54,848 nucleotides of DNA from Burkholderiaceae bacterium (GTDB lineage Bacteria > Pseudomonadota > Gammaproteobacteria > Burkholderiales > Burkholderiaceae_F): NCBI GenBank assembly GCA_022843955.1, contig JALHMQ010000028.1, forward strand, positions 1 to 54,848. Reading direction: 5' to 3'. This document shows positions 25,539 to 34,490 of this stretch, in pieces; position 1 is the first letter of the stretch; each line of letters begins with the position of its first letter. A program made the position numbers and the translations under genes. The notes beneath the pieces are model-generated. The model had not been told where the DNA came from and ran no database searches. It worked only from the letters and a program-made list of their open reading frames with translations.

Positions 25539-27626
25539 ATGCTCGCCAGCACGCAATTCAACACGGAGCAATTGAGGACCGTGGCCGTTGTCGGCCACGG
25601 GGCGGCAGGCAAGACGACGCTGATCGAGCAGTTGCTGCTCAAGAGCAAGATGATCGGCGCCGCCGGCAGCGTGGAAAAGGGCAGCACGGTCAGCGACTTC
25701 GATCCGCTGGAAAAGACCACGCTGCATTCGCTGCGCGCCAGTGTTGTCCACTGCGACCACGTGGCCGGCGATGTGCCGGTGCGCATTCACCTGATCGACA
25801 CGCCGGGCTACCCGGATTTCGTCGGCCAGGCGCTCGGCGCGCTCGATGCGGTCGAGACGGTGGCGGTGGTGGTGAGCGCCGTCAACGGCATCGAGCTGGT
25901 GACCCGCCGCATGATGGACTGGGCCAAGGAGCGCCGCCTGTGCCGGATGATCATCGTCAACAAGATCGACCATGAGAACATCGACCTGCCTGCGCTGCTG
26001 GCGCAACTGCAGGAAGCCTTCGGCCCCGAGGTGCTGCCGATCAACCTGCCGGCCGACGGCGGCGCGCGGGTGATCGACTGCTTCGACCAAGACAGCGGCG
26101 GCGCCGACTTTCGCTCGGTGGCCGAGGTGCATCGCCAGGTGATGGAGCAGATCGTCGAAGTCGACGACGCGGCGATGGAAAAGTACCTGGAAGAAGGCGC
26201 GGTCGATCCGACCACGCTGCATGCGCCGCTGGAAAAGGCGCTGCGCGAAGGGCACATCATCCCGGTGTGCTTCACCTCCGCCCGCACCGGCGCGGGGATC
26301 GCCGACCTGCTCGACGTGATGGCGCGCCACCTGCCCAACCCGCTGGAAGGCAATCCGCCGCTGTTCGTCCGCGGCACCGGGCCGGATGCGTCCGAGTTCA
26401 ACAGCGAACCCGCCGCCGATCGCCACGTGCTGGCGCACGTGTTCAAGGTCGTCAACGATCCGTACGTCGGCAAGATCGGCGTGTTCCGCGTGCACCAGGG
26501 TCGCATCACCAAGGACACCCAGCTGTACGTGGGCGCCGGCGGTAACGAGGGCAAGAAGCCGTTCAAGCTCGCCCACCCGCTGCTGCTGCAGGGCAAGGAG
26601 ACGGTCGAGGTCACGCAACTGGTGCCGGGCGACATCGGTGCCATTGCCAAGGTGGACGAGGTGACGTTCGACTGCGTGCTGCACGACTCGCACGATGAGG
26701 ACTACATCCGCATGCAGCCGCTCGACTTTCCCAATCCGATGTTCGGCCTGGCGATCGAGCCCAAGCGGCGCGGCGACGAAGGCCGCATCTCCGAAGTGAT
26801 GGCCAAGCTCGCTGCCGAGGATCCGACCCTGGTGGTCGAGCACGATGCACAGCAGAACGAGACCGTGGTGCGCGGCCTGTCCGACCTGCACCTGCGTTCG
26901 GTGCTGGAGCGGATGAACACCCAGTACAAGATCGAAGTCAGCACGCGTCCGCCGCGGGTGCCCTATCGCGAGACCATCGCCGCTGGCGCCGAGGGCCACG
27001 CGCGGCACAAGAAACAGACCGGTGGCGCCGGCCAGTTCGGCGAGGTGTTCCTGCGGGTGGAGCCGCTGGCGCGCGGCGCGGGCTTCGAGTTCGTCGATCA
27101 GGTCAAGGGCGGCGTGATTCCGTTCAACCTGATCCCGGCGGTGGAAAAGGGTGTGCGCGAGGTGCTTGCCAGCGGGTTCGTCGCCGGCTATCCGCTGCAG
27201 GACCTGCGCGTGGTGGTGTACGACGGCAAGCACCACCCGGTGGACAGCAAGGAAGTCGCGTTCGTCTCGGCCGGGCGCAAGGCGATGCTCGATGCGCTGG
27301 AGAAGGCGCGGCCGATCGTGCTCGAGCCGATCGTCAACGTCGAGATCGTGACGCCCGATTCGCACATGGGCGACATCACCGGCGACCTGTCGTCGCGGCG
27401 CGGTCAGGTGACCGGAACCGGCAACCTGGCCGGCGGGCTCATGGTGGTGTCGGGCGTGGTGCCGCTGTCCGAACTGGATGGCTATGCCGGCCGGCTCAAG
27501 GCCATGACGCAGGGCCACGGCAGCTACGCGATGGAGCTGTCGCACTACGAGGCGGTGCCGCCGGGCGTGCAGCAGCAGCTCGCCACCGAGTTCAAGAGCA
27601 AGCGCAAGGTGGAGGACGACGAATAG
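25539..27626 (+). CDS. Elongation factor G-2-like translational GTPase
   Basis: A 695-residue five-domain EF-G paralogue. The P-loop is GHGAAGKTT (residues 19-27), G3 is DTPGYPDF, and G4 is NKID. It lacks the switch-I RGIT motif, carrying EKTTLHSL in that stretch, and has Tyr instead of the catalytic His of canonical DTPGH. These traits match the EF-G-2 group (such as Thermus EF-G-2), not the main FusA. Domain IV (HKKQTGGAGQFGEV) and the C-terminus (GSYAMELSHYEAVPP) are intact. The frame is open upstream, but the ATG at 25539 has AGGGAG before it. It stands alone, far from a str operon. Its cellular role is not settled. Confidence 0.9.
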   Translation: MLASTQFNTEQLRTVAVVGHGAAGKTTLIEQLLLKSKMIGAAGSVEKGSTVSDFDPLEKTTLHSLRASVVHCDHVAGDVPVRIHLIDTPGYPDFVGQALGALDAVETVAVVVSAVNGIELVTRRMMDWAKERRLCRMIIVNKIDHENIDLPALLAQLQEAFGPEVLPINLPADGGARVIDCFDQDSGGADFRSVAEVHRQVMEQIVEVDDAAMEKYLEEGAVDPTTLHAPLEKALREGHIIPVCFTSARTGAGIADLLDVMARHLPNPLEGNPPLFVRGTGPDASEFNSEPAADRHVLAHVFKVVNDPYVGKIGVFRVHQGRITKDTQLYVGAGGNEGKKPFKLAHPLLLQGKETVEVTQLVPGDIGAIAKVDEVTFDCVLHDSHDEDYIRMQPLDFPNPMFGLAIEPKRRGDEGRISEVMAKLAAEDPTLVVEHDAQQNETVVRGLSDLHLRSVLERMNTQYKIEVSTRPPRVPYRETIAAGAEGHARHKKQTGGAGQFGEVFLRVEPLARGAGFEFVDQVKGGVIPFNLIPAVEKGVREVLASGFVAGYPLQDLRVVVYDGKHHPVDSKEVAFVSAGRKAMLDALEKARPIVLEPIVNVEIVTPDSHMGDITGDLSSRRGQVTGTGNLAGGLMVVSGVVPLSELDGYAGRLKAMTQGHGSYAMELSHYEAVPPGVQQQLATEFKSKRKVEDDE

Positions 27627-27770
27627 TCGGCCAGCCAGAGCGGCGCGTGACGGGCATCACGCCGGCGGCGGCTGCGCCGGCATCCGCTGCGATGATGGCT
27701 TGAAGGCGGGCGCAGCGGCATCACATCCGGGTGATTGCGGCCTGCCCTCGCCTTGCGCCTTCACTTTTCC

Positions 27771-28196
27771 ATGCTGCTCGCCTGCCCGCACTGCCACGCC
27801 ACCAACCGCATCGTCGACACCCGCTTCAACGACGAGCCGACCTGCGGCCGCTGCGGCAAGCCCGTCACCGTCGGCGCGCCGATTGCGCTCGACGACGCGA
27901 ACTTCGACACGGTGCTCGCCGCCAGCAGCAAGCCGGTGGTGGTGGACTTCTGGGCGGCCTGGTGCGGCCCGTGTCGTGGCTTCGCACCGGTGTTCGCGGC
28001 CGCGGCGGCGCGCCGGTCGAATGTGCTGTTCGCCAAGGTGGATACCGATGCCAGCCCACAGCTGTCGGCGCGGCTGTCGATCCGCAGCATTCCGACACTG
28101 GCCGTGTTCCGGCAGGGTCAGGTCATCGAGCGCGTCAGTGGCGCCCTGCCGGCAGCGCAGTTCGAGCAGTGGCTCGGGCAGGCGCTGGCTGCCTAA
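27771..28196 (+). CDS. trxC: Thioredoxin 2
   Basis: A 141-residue thioredoxin of the TrxC type. An N-terminal zinc ribbon is formed by C5-C8 (CPHC) and C25-C28 (CGRC). The thioredoxin fold carries the active site WCGPC (C65 and C68) and the cis-proline in SIPTLAVFRQG. It reduces protein disulphides in the cytoplasm; the zinc domain makes members redox- and heat-sensitive. The ATG at 27771 is chosen because it begins the zinc ribbon; an upstream ATG at 27735 only adds an unrelated dozen residues. It is encoded alone, 144 bp after the EF-G-like gene. Confidence 0.95.
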   Translation: MLLACPHCHATNRIVDTRFNDEPTCGRCGKPVTVGAPIALDDANFDTVLAASSKPVVVDFWAAWCGPCRGFAPVFAAAAARRSNVLFAKVDTDASPQLSARLSIRSIPTLAVFRQGQVIERVSGALPAAQFEQWLGQALAA

Positions 28197-28220
28197 ACAA
28201 CGGGGTGTGGACGTCAGGCG

Positions 28221-28736
28221 TCAGAGGTTGGCGAGCCACACCGCGGCCAGGGCAAGGATCGCGGCCAGCGCGATCGCCTGGACCGGCCACGCGCCCGCCT
28301 CACGCCGCGGCGTTGGGCGAGGAGTCGGCGCGGCGTGCGCGCGCGCAGCGAGAGCGGGCGGGCTGGCTCCCTCGCGCGGCGCGAACGTGGACAGCGGCAC
28401 CCGGATCGTCAGGTTCATCGCCTCGACGATCAGCTGGCGCGGCAGTTCGCCGCGCACCTGCTTGACCAGCCCGAACGCCAGCAGGCGCGCGGCTTCGCGC
28501 GACAGCCGCGCGGTGCGCAGTTCCGGCTGCTGGGCCACCACCTGCTTCAACGACAACTCGCCGTCGGTTGCCAGCAGCAGCGAGCGCTGCGCGCGCGTCA
28601 GCGGCATCAGGTGGCGGCTGACTTCCTCGTCGCCGCGCGGCGTGCGCGCGAGAACCACGCTCCAGCAGGATTCGTACGGATCGCTCGGGGCGGGCGGCAG
28701 CGTGGCGAGCGGCGGCAGCAGATCGGTGGCATTCAT
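28221..28736 (-). CDS. Hypothetical protein with C-terminal membrane anchor
   Basis: A 171-residue protein not recognised. The first 110 residues look like a helical, winged-helix-like module (HLMPLTRAQRSLLLATDGELSLKQVV and LSREAARLLAFGLVKQ), similar to small domains that follow a cut-off of response or effector regions. A proline/arginine-rich linker then leads to a single hydrophobic helix at the extreme C-terminus (VQAIALAAILALAAVWLANL), which suggests tail anchoring in the inner membrane. It converges on trxC. No function is assigned. Confidence 0.7.
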   Translation of the reverse strand: MNATDLLPPLATLPPAPSDPYESCWSVVLARTPRGDEEVSRHLMPLTRAQRSLLLATDGELSLKQVVAQQPELRTARLSREAARLLAFGLVKQVRGELPRQLIVEAMNLTIRVPLSTFAPREGASPPALAARAHAAPTPRPTPRREAGAWPVQAIALAAILALAAVWLANL

Positions 28737-28897
28737 GTCGGTGACGGCAACCCGTTAGGGGGATACCAAGAACCCAGTAGGCTGGATTGTCATCCCGCGC
28801 GCGCCGGAAATCGCTGGGGGTGCCCCCAGCGAACGGATCGCGGACGTCCTACGACCTTCGGATGGACTTGAGCGAAATCAGCGGTCGTGGCGCCCGA

Positions 28898-30268
28898 TCA
28901 GGCGCTGCGCAGGTGCCAAGCCTTGGGCCGGGTGAACGCGGTGATGCCTTCGGTCGACAGCGTGAGGCCCACGCCGGAGTGCTTGACGCCGCTCCACGGC
29001 AGGCGCGGGCTCACGCGGTCGCAGCAGTTCCAGTAGACGCTGCCGGCGTGCACCTGCGCCAGTACCTGCCGCGCGCGCGCTTCGTCCCGCGTATAGACGC
29101 CCGCGGTCAGGCCGTAGTCGGTGTCGTTCATCAGGCGCACCGCCTCGGCGTCGTCGGCCACCGACTGGATGCCGATGATCGGGCCGAAGCTCTCTTCGCG
29201 CATCACCGTCATGTCATGGTTCACGTTCACCAGCACGGTCGGCGCGAACCAGTGGCCGCCGGGCAGGTCGAGCGCATGGCCGCCAGTGAGCACGCGCGCA
29301 CCCTTGGCCACCGCATCGGCCACCTGGATCTGCAGCACCTTGACCTGCTGGGCGCGAGTGAGCGGGCCGATGTAGCTGTCCTCGTGCGTGGGATCGCCGA
29401 CCTTGAAGCCCTGCACTTCCTTGACGAAGGCGGCGACGAAGGCATCGAAGCTCGCCGCCTGCACATAGATGCGTTCGACCGAGCAGCAACTCTGGCCGGT
29501 GTTGTACATGGCGCCATCGGCGAGTGACGCGGCGGCGGTGGCCGGGTCGACGTCGTCGCACACGTAGGTCGGGTCCTTGCCGCCGAGTTCGAGCTGCAGC
29601 TTCGTGAGCCGCGGCGCCACCGCCTGCGCGATGCGGGCGCCGGTGGCGTACGAGCCGGTGAAGAACACGCCGTCCACAGGCTCCTTCAGCAGTTCGATGC
29701 CCACGCGGCCGCCGCCCACCAGCACGCTGAACACATCCTGCGGCACGCCGCTGGCATGCAGCAGCTTGCCGATCTCCAGGCCGGTGAGCATCGCGTACTC
29801 GCTCGGCTTGTACAGCACTGCATTGCCGGCCAAGAGTGCCGGCACGAACACGTTGCTGCCGACAAAGTACGGGTAGTTCCAGGCTGAGATATTCGCGATC
29901 ACGCCGAGCGGCTCGTTCGTGATGACTTCGCGCATGCCGCTGTCGCTGAACACCTCGCGCGGCGCCAATGCGCCTTCGGCCTGATCGACAAAGAAGTCGA
30001 CGCGGCCGAGCAGCCCGTTCAGTTCGTTGCGCGACTGGCGGATCGGCTTGCCCACCTCGGAGGTGAGGATCGCCGCCAGCCGCTCGAGGTGATCGACGAT
30101 GCCGGCGCGAAAACGCCGGATCGCCGCCAGCCGCGCGGCCAGGGGTGTCGCCGCCCAGGCCGGCTGCGCGGCGCGTGCCGCCTTGTACTTGGCCAGCACG
30201 CTGTCGGCGCTGTCTTCGGCCAGTTCGGCGATGGTGCCGCCCTGGGCGGGATTGATGATCTTGAGCAT
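28898..30268 (-). CDS. NAD(P)-dependent aldehyde dehydrogenase
   Basis: A 456-residue aldehyde dehydrogenase. The substrate-tunnel segment is SAWNYPYFVGSNVFVPALLAGN, the cofactor lysine lies in LYKPSEYA, the FTGS loop is FFTGSYATG, the glutamate base in LQLELGGKDP, and the catalytic cysteine in NTGQSCCSVER. It resembles succinate-semialdehyde and aminoaldehyde-type enzymes, but the substrate is not certain. It is the third gene of a minus-strand operon, its start 3 bp past the stop of the gamma-glutamyl-amide hydrolase gene. In that setting it would oxidise the aldehyde made by the alcohol dehydrogenase or by an amine oxidase (inference). Confidence 0.92.
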   Translation of the reverse strand: MLKIINPAQGGTIAELAEDSADSVLAKYKAARAAQPAWAATPLAARLAAIRRFRAGIVDHLERLAAILTSEVGKPIRQSRNELNGLLGRVDFFVDQAEGALAPREVFSDSGMREVITNEPLGVIANISAWNYPYFVGSNVFVPALLAGNAVLYKPSEYAMLTGLEIGKLLHASGVPQDVFSVLVGGGRVGIELLKEPVDGVFFTGSYATGARIAQAVAPRLTKLQLELGGKDPTYVCDDVDPATAAASLADGAMYNTGQSCCSVERIYVQAASFDAFVAAFVKEVQGFKVGDPTHEDSYIGPLTRAQQVKVLQIQVADAVAKGARVLTGGHALDLPGGHWFAPTVLVNVNHDMTVMREESFGPIIGIQSVADDAEAVRLMNDTDYGLTAGVYTRDEARARQVLAQVHAGSVYWNCCDRVSPRLPWSGVKHSGVGLTLSTEGITAFTRPKAWHLRSA

Positions 30269-30271
30269 CGT

Positions 30272-31075
30272 CTAGGTCTTGTCGTTGCGCCGACGTACCG
30301 CGGCGAGGAAGTCGTGAAGGATCGGCCGGCCGTCGAGCTGGCGCTCGTGCAGCGTCTGCGTGGCGAGGAATTCAGGGTGCCATTGCATGCCGAACACATA
30401 GCTCGGTCCGCGCCAGCGCACCGCTTCGACGATGCCGTCGGGCACCGCCACGGCCTCCACCACCAGATCGCGCCCGAGGTCCTTGATCGCCTGATGGTGG
30501 ATCGAATTGATGTGCGCCAACGCGCGCTCCGGGTACATCTGCGCCAGCGGCGAGCCGGCCACCAGGCTCACCTCGTGCAGTTGCAGGTCGTACTTGGTGG
30601 TGTCCCGATGCGCCATCGCCGCTGGCACCTGGGTGCCGATGTCCTGGAACAGGGTTCCGCCGAAGGCGACGTTGATCAGCTGGCAGCCGCGGCAGATGCC
30701 GATCACCGGTTTGCCGGCGGCCACGAAGGCATTGAACAGGTCGATCTCGTAGCGGTCGCGCACGCGATCGCCGCCCCAGTCCGGATGGCGCGGCGACTCG
30801 CCGTAAGTCTCGGGGGCGATGTCGGCGCCGCCCTGCAGCACCAGGCCGTCGAGGTTGTCCGCGTAGGCCGACAGGCTCATCTCGCTGCGGGCGAGCATGC
30901 CCTCGCTTTCCACCGCCGGGATCATCACCACCAGCACGTCTTTCGACATGATCCAGTGCGCGACCGACTGTTCCAGGTAATGCAGCGTCTTCGCGTACAC
31001 GCCGCCCAGGTCCAGCACCGGCCCGGTGGGGTGGTGGATGCGCGCTGAGACGCCGATCAGCAGGGGCTTGGTCAT
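30272..31075 (-). CDS. Gamma-glutamyl-gamma-aminobutyrate hydrolase family protein (PuuD-like)
   Basis: A 267-residue class I glutamine-amidotransferase-like hydrolase. The nucleophile elbow is GICRGCQLINVAFGG and the His/Glu partners are in MQWHPEF. LQGGADIAPETYGE and the HINSIHHQAIKDLG segment are typical of PuuD, which frees the product from gamma-glutamylated amines. The longer frame upstream is ignored; the ATG at 31073-31075 (MTKPLLIGVS) starts the family homology. It lies 7 bp after the alcohol dehydrogenase gene and 3 bp before the aldehyde dehydrogenase gene. No gamma-glutamylamine synthetase is present nearby. Confidence 0.92.
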   Translation of the reverse strand: MTKPLLIGVSARIHHPTGPVLDLGGVYAKTLHYLEQSVAHWIMSKDVLVVMIPAVESEGMLARSEMSLSAYADNLDGLVLQGGADIAPETYGESPRHPDWGGDRVRDRYEIDLFNAFVAAGKPVIGICRGCQLINVAFGGTLFQDIGTQVPAAMAHRDTTKYDLQLHEVSLVAGSPLAQMYPERALAHINSIHHQAIKDLGRDLVVEAVAVPDGIVEAVRWRGPSYVFGMQWHPEFLATQTLHERQLDGRPILHDFLAAVRRRNDKT

Positions 31076-31082
31076 GACCTGA

Positions 31083-32213
31083 CTACATCGCCTCCATGAA
31101 CAGGCGCTCGAAGTCCGCGCGCGCGCAGGGGCGCGGATTGGTCTGGTGGCAGATGTCCTTGACCGCGATGTCGACCAGTCGCTCCAGCTGCTGGCGCTGC
31201 ACGCCCACCGATGCCAGCGATGGCGCGATGCCGATGGTCTGCTTGATGCGGCCCAGCCAGGCGACAAAGCCGCCGCTGCCGGCCGCACCGACCACGTGCG
31301 CCAGCTCGGCGAACTTCTGCGGCGCGGCGTCCTGGTTGAAGCGCATCACCGGCTCGATCATCAGCGCGTTGGCCAGACCATGGTGCAGGTCGCACACCGC
31401 ACCGAGCGCATGCGCGCACGAGTGCACCGCGCCCAGGTCCTTCTGGAAGGCGATCGCACCCATCATCGAAGCCATCATCATGTCGGCGCGCGCCTGCAGG
31501 TTGCGCGGCTCCTGCACCGCGGTCACCAGCGCACGCGCGGCGATGCGCGTGCCTTCCAGCGCAATACCGTCGCACAGCGGGTGATAGGCGGGTGAAAGAT
31601 ACGACTCCACGTTATGGGTGAGCGCGTCCATGCCGGTGGCGGCGGTGATGTGCGCCGGCAGGCCGAAGGTCAGCTCGGGATCGGCGAACACCACCTTGGC
31701 CAGGATCTTGGGCGAGAAGATCACGCGCTTGACGTGGCTCGCGTCGTCGCTCAACACGCTGGAGCGGCCGACCTCGGAGCCGGTGCCGGAGGTGGTCGGC
31801 AACGCGACGAAGTAGGGCACCTCGCCGATGCTGCGCACCTGCGGATGGTCCCAGGCGAACTCGAGCGCTTCGCCGTCGTGGGTGGCGAGCACGCCCACCA
31901 CCTTGGCAACGTCGAGCGCGGCGCCGCCGCCAAAGCCGATCACGCAATCTGCGCGATGCGCCTTGAACGCCGCCGCCCCCGCCATCGCCTGCGACGCGGT
32001 GGGGTTGCCGAACACGCCCTCGAACACGCCGACGTCGAGACCGGTGTGCAGATGGCTCATGAATTCCTGCAGCACCGGCAAGGTGGCCAGTGCGCGGTCG
32101 GTGACGATCAGCGGCCGACGGAAACCGTGGTCGCGCAGGTGCACGCCGACGAGCTTGCGTGCGCCGACGCCAAAGTGGATCGTCGTGGGGAACGAGAAGT
32201 GGGCGAGTGACAT
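31083..32213 (-). CDS. Iron-containing alcohol dehydrogenase
   Basis: A 376-residue group III alcohol dehydrogenase. NAD-binding GFGGGAALDVAK, the PTTSGTGSEV loop and metal ligands in GMDALTHNVESYLS and VHSCAHALGAVCDLHHGLANA are all present. Such enzymes oxidise short or amino alcohols. First gene of the ADH-hydrolase-ALDH operon. Together these could oxidise a gamma-glutamylated amino-alcohol to the acid and then remove glutamate, as in amine and amino-alcohol breakdown routes; the substrate is not known. Confidence 0.92.
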   Translation of the reverse strand: MSLAHFSFPTTIHFGVGARKLVGVHLRDHGFRRPLIVTDRALATLPVLQEFMSHLHTGLDVGVFEGVFGNPTASQAMAGAAAFKAHRADCVIGFGGGAALDVAKVVGVLATHDGEALEFAWDHPQVRSIGEVPYFVALPTTSGTGSEVGRSSVLSDDASHVKRVIFSPKILAKVVFADPELTFGLPAHITAATGMDALTHNVESYLSPAYHPLCDGIALEGTRIAARALVTAVQEPRNLQARADMMMASMMGAIAFQKDLGAVHSCAHALGAVCDLHHGLANALMIEPVMRFNQDAAPQKFAELAHVVGAAGSGGFVAWLGRIKQTIGIAPSLASVGVQRQQLERLVDIAVKDICHQTNPRPCARADFERLFMEAM

Positions 32214-32398
32214 GGGCGTGGGGGAGGCAGGAGGAAAGCTCGGACGGCGGACATGTGGCCGGCGGCGCCGCCCTCATGTCGCACGAGGGCCGGGCATGCC
32301 GCGGGTGCTGGCCGCGCATTGGCCGCAAGTGTACGGAACCGCTGCCCGGGAGGCCACTTCGCTGCTGGTGCGTCGGTCATCGCCCGAGGCCTGCCGCG

Positions 32399-33607
32399 TC
32401 AACGTTGCCCGCCACGGGTGTAGATGATCCAGGCCACCAGACCAATGCTCATCAGCCCGGCCGAGGCCAGTGCCAGCGACCGCGTGGAGTTCATCACCAG
32501 CGGCGCCAGCAAGCCGGCGACAAAGCCGTTGGCCACGCTGCCCACCACCGCCTGCAGCGACGAGGCCAGGCCGCGCCGCTCGGGCGCCAGATCCAGCACC
32601 ATGATCGTCACCACCGGCGCCATCAGCGACCAGCCGAACGAGAACACGCCGATCAGCGGCAGTGCCCACCACGGTTGCGCAACGAACAGGAAGTTGGCGC
32701 TGACGTTGACGATCGCCATCGTCACCATGATCCCGAAGCCGATGGCGATTTGGCGGCGCGGCTCGATGCGCCCGGCCAGGCGGCCGCTGAGCCAGGCGCC
32801 GCCCATGATGCCGGCGATGGTCATGCAGAAGAACCAGAAGAACTCGGTCGGGGCCAGGCCGAGCAGTTCGCCGAGGAACGCCGGCGCCGACAGCACGTAC
32901 AGGAACATGCCGTTGAACGGAATGCCGCTGGCCAGCGCCAGCAGGATGAAGCGCGGCTGGCCGAGCAGTTCGGCGTAGCCGCGCATCAGGTTGCGTACGT
33001 TGAACGGCTGCATTGCATCGGCATGCAGTGTTTCCGGCAGCAGCCGCCAGTTGGCGATCCACAGTGCCGCGCCCACCAGCGCGAGGAACCAGAACACCGC
33101 CTGCCAGCTGATCAGCACGTACAGCTGGCCGCCGATCAGCGGCGCGATCGCCGGCGCCACACCGAAGAAGATCGTGACCTGCGACATCACGCGCTGCGCA
33201 TCGGCCGGTGCATACATGTCGCGGATCACCGCGCGCGAGACGACGATGCCAGCGCCGGTGGCGAGCCCCTGCACCGCGCGGAAGAACACCAACTGGCCGA
33301 TCGACTGCGACAGCGCGCAGCCGATCGAGGCCATGGTGAACAGCGCCACGCCCCACAGGATCACTGGCCGGCGGCCGAAGCTGTCAGCCAGCGCGCCGTG
33401 GAACAGATTCATCAGTGCAAAGCCGAACAGATACGCCGACAGCGTCTGCTGCATTTGCACCGGCGTCGCGTCGAGCGAGCGCGCCATCGAGGTGAACGCC
33501 GGCAGGTAGGTGTCGACCGCGAACGGCCCGAGCATGCCCAGGCAGGCGAGCAGCAGGGCCAGCGCCCAGCGCGGCGCGGTCCACAGGGTTGCTGCGTGCG
33601 GATTCAA
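32399..33607 (-). CDS. Bcr/CflA-type MFS multidrug transporter
   Basis: A 402-residue major-facilitator drug exporter with 12 predicted helices. Helix 1 carries GPFAVDTYLPAF and the loop between helices 2 and 3 GALADSFGRRPV, both Bcr/CflA marks, with RAVQGLATGAG in helix 4. The start codon is TTG at 33605-33607, overlapping the TGA of the DUF502 gene (TTGA), so translation is coupled. Its substrate is unknown. 185 bp separate it from the alcohol dehydrogenase gene downstream, with nothing seen there. Confidence 0.9.
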   Translation of the reverse strand: MNPHAATLWTAPRWALALLLACLGMLGPFAVDTYLPAFTSMARSLDATPVQMQQTLSAYLFGFALMNLFHGALADSFGRRPVILWGVALFTMASIGCALSQSIGQLVFFRAVQGLATGAGIVVSRAVIRDMYAPADAQRVMSQVTIFFGVAPAIAPLIGGQLYVLISWQAVFWFLALVGAALWIANWRLLPETLHADAMQPFNVRNLMRGYAELLGQPRFILLALASGIPFNGMFLYVLSAPAFLGELLGLAPTEFFWFFCMTIAGIMGGAWLSGRLAGRIEPRRQIAIGFGIMVTMAIVNVSANFLFVAQPWWALPLIGVFSFGWSLMAPVVTIMVLDLAPERRGLASSLQAVVGSVANGFVAGLLAPLVMNSTRSLALASAGLMSIGLVAWIIYTRGGQR

Positions 33608-34302
33608 TTCGTCTGCGGCGGTGGGCGCGGGCGGTCGGTGGCAGCAAGGGGCTTGCCGTCACTGTCACCGACCGGCAGTGGCGGCGTCAGCCCCATCGAT
33701 ACGTACGTGCTGATCACGCGGTCGATGCCGATGTTCGCCGGCTTGACCCAGGCCGCCGGCACGTACAGCAGGCCACCGCCGATCGGCACCGGCGCAGTGG
33801 GCACCAGCACCGCGCGGTACGCGCGCTCCTCGATCAAGATGGTGTCCGCGCTCGGCGCCAGTGCCAGCACTGCCGCACCGTCGCCGCCGAAGAAGCACCA
33901 CACCGGGCTCATCGCACGCAGGTCGGCGGCCTGCTTGCGGTCGAGCAGGCCGACCACGCGGTCGGCCATGTCGTACAGGCTGCCCAGCAGCGGAATCCGT
34001 CGCAGCGTGCGATCGGCCAGTCGTTCGAGCGGGCGCTTGAGCCCCGCCTGGACCGCTAGACCCACCGGATACACCGCCAGGATCAGCAACACCGTGCCGA
34101 GCAGGTATGCAAGCGGCGAGTCGCCGGCCAACGGTGCACCCAGTGCCGCGAACAGCTTGCCGAGCGCGCTGCCCGGACCGAGAAAGCGGTTCAGCAGCCC
34201 GACCAGCCACGCGATCAACACCATCGTCAGGCCGAGCGGCAGCAGCACCAGCAACCCGGCGAGCCAGGTGGCGGCAATGGACTCGACACTACGCTTGATC
34301 AT
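33604..34302 (-). CDS. DUF502 family membrane protein
   Basis: A 232-residue protein with two N-terminal membrane helices (AATWLAGLLVLLPLGLTMVLIAWLV begins near residue 10; the second near residue 65) and a soluble beta-rich part with PLLGSLYDMADRVVGLL and a VPIGGGLLYVPAAWV segment, characteristic of DUF502. The C-terminal tail is proline-rich. The ATG at 34300-34302 has GGAG seven bases upstream; the longer open frame is discounted. It is co-transcribed and coupled with the MFS transporter. Function unknown. Confidence 0.88.
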   Translation of the reverse strand: MIKRSVESIAATWLAGLLVLLPLGLTMVLIAWLVGLLNRFLGPGSALGKLFAALGAPLAGDSPLAYLLGTVLLILAVYPVGLAVQAGLKRPLERLADRTLRRIPLLGSLYDMADRVVGLLDRKQAADLRAMSPVWCFFGGDGAAVLALAPSADTILIEERAYRAVLVPTAPVPIGGGLLYVPAAWVKPANIGIDRVISTYVSMGLTPPLPVGDSDGKPLAATDRPRPPPQTN

Positions 34303-34490
34303 CTTGCAACTCCGTGGGCGACGTTCGCGGCGGCATCGTAGGGCATGCGCTGTTGGGAGCTGTGGCGGCAGGCGCATCGGGTTGCAGGCGGATGCATGCC
34401 GCATGCGGGAATTTTCGCTTTGGCGTTGGCGCGTTCATCGGTCATCATCGGCGCGCACGTCGGTTGAACGGATCTCCAGCGAGGCACATC

